NCBI GenBank assembly: GCA_964398915.1
Contig: CAYNOR010000005.1
Location: 62,001 to 126,000, forward strand
From: Tichowtungia sp964398915
Lineage (GTDB): Bacteria; Verrucomicrobiota; Kiritimatiellia; Kiritimatiellales; Tichowtungiaceae
DNA: 64,000 nucleotides
Direction: 5' to 3'
Both the position numbers and the translations under genes were made by a program. Under the pieces are notes generated by a model. That model ran no database searches. It was given only the letters and a program-made list of their open reading frames with translations, and was not told the origin of the DNA. Shown here one piece after another: positions 57,713 through 64,000 of the stretch; positions within the stretch are counted from its first letter, which is position 1; each line of letters opens with the position of its first letter.

Positions 57713-59692
57713 ATGAAAAACAGTAAAAAACTCATGGCCGGAGCTCTTTATTCCGCCTCTACACTCACAGCGTGCTCGTTTGCAGCCGAGAAGCCGATGA
57801 ATGTCATTTTTATTCTTGCCGACGACCTTGGCTGGGCCGATACCACCTTGTATGGAAAGACTCACCTGTATGAGACGCCCAATCTGGATCGCCTGGCGCA
57901 GCGCGGTGTCACCTTTACACAGGCCTACGCAGCCAGCCCGCTTTGTTCGCCGACGCGCGCGAGTATTCTGACCGGACAAACCCCCGCCCGTAATGGATCA
58001 ACGGCTCCGTGGCATCATACAGGCGACCTCCGGCTCACCGCAGTGCCGGCGGAATCGGCCGGCGCGGGAAGTAAAACGATTGATACTCTCTCAGCCACTC
58101 GGCTGGACACAAAATTTCCAACCCTTGGAAAAATGATTAAAGGCGGCGGTTATTCCACGGCCCATTTCGGCAAGTGGCATTTGGGACCGGAACCTTACAG
58201 CCCGCTGCAACACGGTTTTGATGTCGACATCCCCCACTGGCCCGGGCCGGGTCCTGCCGGCAGTTTCGTAGCCCCGTGGGCATTTCCAAAGTTTAAAGCA
58301 AACTATCAAAGGGAGCATCTCGAAGACCGCATGGCGAGTGAAGCCGTCAAATGGATGGGGTCTCTGCCCGAAAACAAGCCGTTCTTTATGAACTACTGGA
58401 TGTTTTCGGTGCATGCGCCGTTTGATGCCAAAGAAGAGCTGATTGAACTCTACACCAAAAAGATTGATCCAAAAGATCCTCAACGTTCTTCAACCTATGC
58501 GGCAATGGTGCATTCCATGGACGATGCCGTCGGGCGGTTGCTGGATGAAGTGGATCGGCTCGGGATTGCGGACCGCACCGCGATTATCTTTATCTCTGAT
58601 AACGGCGGCAACATGTATAACGGCATTGAAAACTACGACGGGGAAGGAACTATGTCCATATCCCCTCCAACAAGCAATGCGCCGCTTCGCGGTGGAAAAG
58701 CCTCCGTGTATGAGGGCGGAATCCGCGTCCCTTGCGTTATCGTTTGGCCGGGCGTGACAAAGCCGGGAATCCGTAGCGATGCAATTATTCAGACCACTGA
58801 TTTTTATCCGACGATTTTGAATTTGCTTGGGATACCGCTTCCTCCCGATCATGTGGTGGACGGGGTGGATATCACATCAGCGTTGCGAGGAGAGAAGTTC
58901 AATCGTCCATCCGGATTGATTACCTATTTCCCGTTCGGAACTCCGGTCCCCGAGTGGCTGCCGCCCTCCATGTCCATTCGTGTCGGCGACTGGAAGCTGA
59001 TCCGTCTTTTCTATCAAGGCGAAAACGGCGCTCATGACTATCGGTTGTATAACCTGAAGGACGATCTCTCAGAACGGAATAATCTGGCGGGATCCTGTCC
59101 GGAAAAAGTCGTCGAAATGGACCGCATGATCGAAAAATATATTGAATCCGCCCGGCCGGTACTTCCTCGTCCGAACCCGAATTTCGATCCGGCGCAATAC
59201 CATCCGGAGCGGATTGGCATTCAACCCGGAGGGTTGAGTGTGCAAAAATCGATGCGGGCAAGATCTACGCCGCCGAAAGGTGCGGAACAGGCCGGAAACT
59301 GGAAGATCAAAAAACAAGGCGGCGTCGGGCTGACAATTAATGATGGGATACTGGTTATAGATTTCAATGGAGAAGACCCGTGGATTTATACCGATGATCT
59401 GAATGTGGCAGGGTTGACTGGATCGGTGACACTGGATCTCGAAATTTTGACGGAGCAGTCCGGTACGCTTCAGGTTTTTTGCGGCTGGAACGGACGGGGA
59501 TTTGTTGCGAAAAGCGACATCAAGCGAGCGGTGCCGGCTGTAAAGGAATGGGTTCCCGTTTCGGTGGTTCTGCCCGTGAAGGGAACGCTGACTTCGTTGC
59601 GGATCGACCCGCCCGGCTCAGCGGGGAAGACGCAGCTGCGGAACATCCATTTGAAAGACTCGTCCGGTCAGGTTCTCAAAAGCTGGTTTTAA
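57713..59692 (+). CDS. Exported sulfatase (formylglycine type), likely lipoprotein
   Basis: 659 residues. Signal ending in a lipobox (TLTAC, Cys21). Type I sulfatase: metal ligands D37 and D38 (ILADDLGW), the modified Cys78 in CSPTR (to be turned into formylglycine by a separate maturase), HFGKWHLG, SVHAPFD and ISDNGGN. An extra C-terminal beta domain (about 530-659, WIYTDDLNVAGLTGSVTLDLE) may bind substrate. Removes sulfate esters from polysaccharides. Downstream gene is the GH78 enzyme (96 bp). No maturase gene is in the window. Confidence 0.93.
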   Translation: MKNSKKLMAGALYSASTLTACSFAAEKPMNVIFILADDLGWADTTLYGKTHLYETPNLDRLAQRGVTFTQAYAASPLCSPTRASILTGQTPARNGSTAPWHHTGDLRLTAVPAESAGAGSKTIDTLSATRLDTKFPTLGKMIKGGGYSTAHFGKWHLGPEPYSPLQHGFDVDIPHWPGPGPAGSFVAPWAFPKFKANYQREHLEDRMASEAVKWMGSLPENKPFFMNYWMFSVHAPFDAKEELIELYTKKIDPKDPQRSSTYAAMVHSMDDAVGRLLDEVDRLGIADRTAIIFISDNGGNMYNGIENYDGEGTMSISPPTSNAPLRGGKASVYEGGIRVPCVIVWPGVTKPGIRSDAIIQTTDFYPTILNLLGIPLPPDHVVDGVDITSALRGEKFNRPSGLITYFPFGTPVPEWLPPSMSIRVGDWKLIRLFYQGENGAHDYRLYNLKDDLSERNNLAGSCPEKVVEMDRMIEKYIESARPVLPRPNPNFDPAQYHPERIGIQPGGLSVQKSMRARSTPPKGAEQAGNWKIKKQGGVGLTINDGILVIDFNGEDPWIYTDDLNVAGLTGSVTLDLEILTEQSGTLQVFCGWNGRGFVAKSDIKRAVPAVKEWVPVSVVLPVKGTLTSLRIDPPGSAGKTQLRNIHLKDSSGQVLKSWF

Positions 59693-59788
59693 ACAGAATT
59701 CGTTGTAAAAAACTCGATAAACGGGCTTTGGCGCCCTCTGCAGCGCGACGGGAAAAAACTCTGAACAACATAGGAAATTAGTAAAAAT

Positions 59789-62700
59789 ATGAAAATACAT
59801 CATCTTCGGTGCTGCTCCCTCGCGGAACCCCGTGGTCTAGGAAATTCCCGCCCCGTTTTGAGCTGGGAGCTGGCTGATCTCGCGTCCGGCATTAAACTCA
59901 AGGACAGCCGGATCGTGGTGGCGAGCACCCGGACCGGTGTTGCAGACGGCACCGCCGATCTATGGGACACCGGGTGGGTGGCCGATTTCAACGCACCCCG
60001 GGCGGACTACGCCGGACGGGCCCTGACGAGCCGCATGGAATGTTTCTGGCAGGTCACCTGCCGCGATGAGGCAGGAAATCAAACCGCCAGCGAGATCGCC
60101 TCATGGACGATGGGTTTACTGGAAGTTGCAGACTGGACAGCGCACTGGATCGGTCTGGATACCGCCCCGGAGTTTCCTGAAGATCCGTTGCCAGGGGCGC
60201 GCTGGATCTGGGATGGCGACCCGACACCCGGGGAACGGATTTTTGAAACAACCTTTGTTTTACCCGCAGCCTGCGATGGCTTTCTTTGGGGGCTGGCCGA
60301 TGATGCCGCCGAAGTGGAAATCAACGGAAAACCCGTCGCCCAACTGGCGCGGGCACAGGCAAATTTCAATCTCTTTCCCCTGCCCCGGGCCATTGCCGTA
60401 CAGGGGCTCCGGGCCGGGAAGAACACCCTGGCGGTGCGCGCCGTGAAACGCCATGACCGCGACCCCTACGGAGGCGTCATCCTCCGCCTCATGGCAGGCG
60501 GGCAGGCCGTGGTCGAGGAATTCCGAACACCCGGAATTGATTTTGTGGCGAGCACCAAACGCCGGCATGAGGGAGGCGTGATGATCGTGACCGATGGCGC
60601 CTGGATCTGCCGGAAATCAGGACAATCGGTTGCGGTGGTTGAACTCGGCAGCTTCGGCATTTCTCCCTGGCATCTCCAGCACACGGATGAATATCCGAAC
60701 CTGCCCGCCCGTTATCTGCGCCGGGAATTTCACACCAAGGCAGCAATCCAAAAGGCAGTACTCTATTTCTCCGGGCTTGGGCTCTCGGAAGCGGTTATCA
60801 ACGGCCAGCGCGTCGGCAACGAAGAACTCTCCCCCCATGTCTCGGATTATTCAAAGACGGTCTTCTACCGCACGTTTGACGTCACCGGCCTGCTCCGGCA
60901 AGGCGCGAACGCCATCGGTTGCATTCTCGGCAATGGACGCTATTTTGCGCCGCGCGTGCGAGTCCCGTTCCCCATGGAAAATTTCGGCTGTCCGAAGCTC
61001 CTGCTTCAGTTGGAAATCGTCCATACGGATGGTACGATCAGCCGGGTGGTTTCAGACCGTTCATGGAAGGTAAGCACGGAGGGTGCGATCGGGTGGAACA
61101 ATGAGTTCGACGGGGAGACTTATGATGCGCGCAAGGACGATCCGGCCTGGGCTCTTCCCGGTTACGAGGCTGCCAGATGGCAGCCCGTACAGTTCGTCGC
61201 GGCCCCTCAGGGCGCCCTTCGCTCTCAGCCAAGCAACCCCATTCACAAAAGCAGCATCCTGCCTGCGGCCAAATCATGGACCACCAAATACGGAACCCGC
61301 ATCTTTGATTTTGGCGTCAATCTGGTGGGATGGTGCCGCGCCCGCGTTCATGGCCGCGCCGGGCAGACGCTGACCCTCCAATTTGCCGAGGAGATTGAAT
61401 CGCAAGATGCTCTGTCGCTGGAAAACCTGCGCTCCGCGCAGTGCGCCGATCAGGTTACGCTCCGGGCGGGTCTCACGGAATTTGAGCCGAAGTTCACCTA
61501 TCACGGCTTCCGGTATGTCGAAGCGCGCGGTGAAGTGGACTCCCTCGAGCTGGAGGCCTGCTTCGTGCATGACGAAATCGCCGAAACCGGCTCATTCACC
61601 TGCTCCAACGATCTGGTGAACCGGATTATCGACGCCGCGGCCCGCGGCATTCGGGGAAACTACCGGAGCATGCCGACCGATTGCCCTCAGCGCGATGAGC
61701 GGATGGGCTGGCTCGGAGACCGCGCCGGTGGCGCCCCGGGAGAGATGTTTCTTTTTGATGTGCATGCGTTCTACGGCAAGTGGATGGGAGATATCCGCGA
61801 TGCCCAGGGGCTTAACGGAAGTATTCCCGACATTGCCCCGGCGCTTTGGAAAATGTATTCCGACAATGTCACCTGGCCGAGCTGCCTGACCCTGATCCCC
61901 TTCTGGCTTCAACGGCACTATGGCGATCAAAAGGTGGTCGCCGAAACGTTCCCCGCGATCAGCCGCTGGCTCGACCTGATGTGCGGCTACATCGACGACG
62001 GAATCATATCCCGCGACATCTACGGCGACTGGTGTGTGCCGCCCGAATCGCCGCACCTCATCCACTCCGAACGACCCGACCGCAAGACCTCGGCCTTGAT
62101 TCTCGCCTCGGCTTACCTCGCAAAAAATCTGGAGATCGGCGCCGGATTTGCCCGCCAGCTTGGTCGCCCGGATTTGGCAGAAAAATGGAGTGCCCGCCGC
62201 GAGGACATTGCAGCCGCGCTCAATGCCGGATTTTTTAATTCCGCAACCGGAAGCTACGACAACGGCTCTCAGACGGCAGCCTTGCTTCTTCTCGCCTTCG
62301 GACTTGTCCCCGCGGCAAGCCGCAAGATGGTTTTTGAATACCTTGTCTCGCGGATCACGGAATCCGGACAACCCGTGCTGGGAACCGGGTTGGTGGGCGG
62401 ACAGTGGCTCATGCGCACACTCACCGCCCATGGGCGGGCGGACATCGCCGCCGCACTCGTCACCCGCGAGGAGTATCCGAGCTGGGGCTATATGATCCGC
62501 AAGGGCGCAACAACGATTTGGGAGCTTTGGAACGGCGACACGGCGGAACCTCTCATGAATTCGCGTAATCACGTCATGCTCCTCGGCGATCTGCTGCCAT
62601 GGCTGTTTGAGGATATCGCCGGCATCCAGCCCCGCCGGCCCGGATTTGATCGCATCGGCCTCCGCCCGCACTTCGTTTTTGATTCCGTCGCCTGCTCACA

Positions 62701-62968
62701 CCAGACGGTTCACGGACGGGTGAGCAGTGCATGGGAAATTTCGGATGGAAAAATTCGCTGGGCCGTTGAGGTCCCGTCGAATGTCGAGGCCGAGGTGGAA
62801 TTGCCGGTCTCTTGCGCCTCTTCCGTGCGGATAGACAACACACAGGTTCCGTATGTCGAAATTTCCACCGACGAGGGCTTCCTGTTACAGATTGTCGTGA
62901 GCGCAGGGTCCCATGTGGTGACGTGCGATCTCCCGGATCAACAATATAAAGTAAATGGAAAGCAATGA
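59789..62968 (+). CDS. GH78 alpha-L-rhamnosidase
   Basis: 1059 residues, cleaving terminal alpha-L-rhamnose. N-terminal beta domains (1-430, VLSWELADLASGIKL at the start), a concanavalin-like region (YLRREFHTKAAIQKAVLYFSGLG), the alpha/alpha6 catalytic domain (about 590-940) with the GH78 signature TDCPQRDERMGWLGD and a general-acid region TTIWELWNGDTAEPL, and a C-terminal beta-sandwich. No signal peptide is seen, so it may be cytoplasmic or exported by another route. Its stop overlaps an ATG (62965) of the next sulfatase frame by 4 bp. Confidence 0.93.
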   Translation: MKIHHLRCCSLAEPRGLGNSRPVLSWELADLASGIKLKDSRIVVASTRTGVADGTADLWDTGWVADFNAPRADYAGRALTSRMECFWQVTCRDEAGNQTASEIASWTMGLLEVADWTAHWIGLDTAPEFPEDPLPGARWIWDGDPTPGERIFETTFVLPAACDGFLWGLADDAAEVEINGKPVAQLARAQANFNLFPLPRAIAVQGLRAGKNTLAVRAVKRHDRDPYGGVILRLMAGGQAVVEEFRTPGIDFVASTKRRHEGGVMIVTDGAWICRKSGQSVAVVELGSFGISPWHLQHTDEYPNLPARYLRREFHTKAAIQKAVLYFSGLGLSEAVINGQRVGNEELSPHVSDYSKTVFYRTFDVTGLLRQGANAIGCILGNGRYFAPRVRVPFPMENFGCPKLLLQLEIVHTDGTISRVVSDRSWKVSTEGAIGWNNEFDGETYDARKDDPAWALPGYEAARWQPVQFVAAPQGALRSQPSNPIHKSSILPAAKSWTTKYGTRIFDFGVNLVGWCRARVHGRAGQTLTLQFAEEIESQDALSLENLRSAQCADQVTLRAGLTEFEPKFTYHGFRYVEARGEVDSLELEACFVHDEIAETGSFTCSNDLVNRIIDAAARGIRGNYRSMPTDCPQRDERMGWLGDRAGGAPGEMFLFDVHAFYGKWMGDIRDAQGLNGSIPDIAPALWKMYSDNVTWPSCLTLIPFWLQRHYGDQKVVAETFPAISRWLDLMCGYIDDGIISRDIYGDWCVPPESPHLIHSERPDRKTSALILASAYLAKNLEIGAGFARQLGRPDLAEKWSARREDIAAALNAGFFNSATGSYDNGSQTAALLLLAFGLVPAASRKMVFEYLVSRITESGQPVLGTGLVGGQWLMRTLTAHGRADIAAALVTREEYPSWGYMIRKGATTIWELWNGDTAEPLMNSRNHVMLLGDLLPWLFEDIAGIQPRRPGFDRIGLRPHFVFDSVACSHQTVHGRVSSAWEISDGKIRWAVEVPSNVEAEVELPVSCASSVRIDNTQVPYVEISTDEGFLLQIVVSAGSHVVTCDLPDQQYKVNGKQ

Positions 62969-62982
62969 AAGAGGGGTCGCGC

Positions 62983-64000
62983 ATGGACTCGATGAGGTTT
63001 TTTGCGGCAAGTGTTTTTTTGGTAGGAAGCAGCGCTCTGGGGGCTCCGGCCAAGCCGAATATTGTTCTTATTTTGGCTGATGATCTGGGCTGGCGCGACT
63101 TGAGCGTCATGGGTAGCACGTTTTATAAGACGCCGAATATTGATCAGATCGCGAAGGATGGCCTTCTTTTTACCGATGCGTATGCCGCCTATCCTCTCTG
63201 TTCTCCAACCCGTGCCGGGTTGCTGACCGGCATGGACCCGCAACGCACCGGGTTTACCGCCCCTGCCGGGCATGCGGATGCCGAGGTGTTTACCTATACG
63301 GCGGTCAAAACGGCGCAACCGTGGGCTAGAGCCGGGAATGCTACGAGCGCAACCCGGCTTGATACGCGTTTTACGACGTATCCGGAGTTGTTGAAAAAGG
63401 ATGGATATGTCACGGCGCATTTCGGAAAGTGGCATCTTGGATTTTCGCCATACATGCCCAAGGATCACGGGTTTGATGTGGATATTCCCGGCTGGAATGT
63501 GCCGGGCCCCGGACGGGGGTATATGTATCCGTGGGATATTCCGGATCTGCCGTCGTTCCCGGGTAAGTCTGGCGAGCAACTGGAGGAACGGCTGGGTCAG
63601 GAAGCCGGTCGGTTTATTCGGGAAAATAAGGATCGTCCGTTCCTGATGAACTACTGGGCCTTCTCGGTTCATGCGCCCTACAACGGCCGTCCGGATCTAA
63701 TTAAAAAGTATGAGGAACAGGTGGACCGGAATAATCCTCAGCAAAGCCCGACCATGGCAGCCATGATCGAAAGTCTCGACAACGCGGTGGGGCATATTCG
63801 GAAGGTTTTGGCCGAAGAAGGGCTGACCGAAAACACCATTATTATCTTCACCTCGGATAACGGGGGCAGTGCATTTGGGGTGGCTGATGGTGTGCTGCCG
63901 ACCAGTAATGCGCCGCTGAAAAGCGGCAAGGGCAATATTTATGAGGGGGGAACCCGTGTTCCGCTGATTGTGAGCTGGCCCGGGGTCACTAAGCCGGGCA
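62983..64000 (+). CDS. Exported sulfatase, cut by right edge
   Basis: First 339 residues of a second formylglycine sulfatase; the frame runs off the window. Signal peptide MRFFAASVFLVGSSALGA, metal ligands in LADDLGW, modified Cys73 in CSPTR, HFGKWHLG, SVHAPYN and FTSDNGGS. Start taken at 62983 since GAGGGG lies six bases before; 62965 (overlapping the GH78 stop as ATGA) and 62992 are in frame and possible. Close paralogue of the sulfatase at 57713. Confidence 0.93.
   Translation, partial: MDSMRFFAASVFLVGSSALGAPAKPNIVLILADDLGWRDLSVMGSTFYKTPNIDQIAKDGLLFTDAYAAYPLCSPTRAGLLTGMDPQRTGFTAPAGHADAEVFTYTAVKTAQPWARAGNATSATRLDTRFTTYPELLKKDGYVTAHFGKWHLGFSPYMPKDHGFDVDIPGWNVPGPGRGYMYPWDIPDLPSFPGKSGEQLEERLGQEAGRFIRENKDRPFLMNYWAFSVHAPYNGRPDLIKKYEEQVDRNNPQQSPTMAAMIESLDNAVGHIRKVLAEEGLTENTIIIFTSDNGGSAFGVADGVLPTSNAPLKSGKGNIYEGGTRVPLIVSWPGVTKPG

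Noticed and set aside
61592..62671. Long minus-strand open frame (359 codons) opposite the GH78 gene
   Set aside because: Antisense shadow of the conserved catalytic domain.
1..64000. tRNA, rRNA or tmRNA genes
   Set aside because: No cloverleaf with T-loop GGTTCRA, no rRNA segment seen in any intergenic stretch.

Overview
The window reads as a draft (metagenome-type) contig of about 64 kb, moderately GC-rich, from a Gram-negative bacterium, most likely of the Verrucomicrobiota/Kiritimatiellota (PVC) lineage. That placement is inferred from gene content: secreted sulfatases beside a GH78 alpha-L-rhamnosidase, many exported proteins of unknown family, SHD1 and PA14-like domains, and ExbB/ExbD, secretin and TonB-like genes. 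No rRNA or tRNA gene was found. Two 100-N scaffold gaps interrupt one gene (44746-44845 and 46019-46118), and the window cuts a gene at each edge.

Layout. 1-10.5 kb: end of a phosphoketolase, a small lipoprotein, a B12-type radical SAM gene broken by a one-base frameshift, small envelope proteins, an iron-type alcohol dehydrogenase overlapping a monooxygenase-like gene, guaB, a four-helix-bundle protein, nadE and a TPR protein. 10.5-13 kb: a small accessory patch with a mobile mystery protein A regulator behind three operator-like palindromes spaced exactly 33 bp apart, a 254-bp nested palindrome, a cysteine-cluster protein and an orphan antitoxin. 13-23.2 kb: housekeeping genes (mnmA, tilS, serS, a ROK kinase, a CPBP protease, asd, metF, HU), a redox pair (4Fe-4S protein plus cupin) behind an Fnr-type box, and a probable small structured RNA. 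mnmA and tilS carry REP-like palindromes translated in frame.

23.2-37.2 kb is an ion-homeostasis block. A complete F-type ATP synthase operon (atpBEFHAGDC) is led by a PTS IIA-like protein. It is followed by a Na/phosphate cotransporter-PhoU protein, an ArsB/NhaD-type permease, a DapB-like reductase, an orphan OadG-like protein, and a second PTS IIA-like protein next to a cation/proton antiporter. polA follows.

40.2-55.7 kb holds the most unusual locus, a run of minus-strand genes. In transcription order they are: an exported protein, a 1041-residue TPR protein, a short repeat protein, ExbB/TolQ, ExbD, ExbD, a TonB-like N-terminus fused to a PA14-like domain, an SHD1 protein, two short secretins, a 1184-residue surface protein and another exported protein. 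The first four are coupled by 4-bp ATGA overlaps. There is no secretion ATPase, inner-membrane platform, pseudopilin or TonB-dependent receptor, so this may be a proton-motive-force-driven secretin machine not matching a standard type. From 56 kb onward, divergent plus-strand genes (GH71/99-like protein, sulfatase, GH78 rhamnosidase, second sulfatase) form a locus for a sulfated, rhamnose-containing polysaccharide.

At DNA level, a 17-bp palindrome TTTCCA-N5-TGGAAA recurs across the window in all reading frames, and GTAG-hairpin REP elements are scattered in and between genes.
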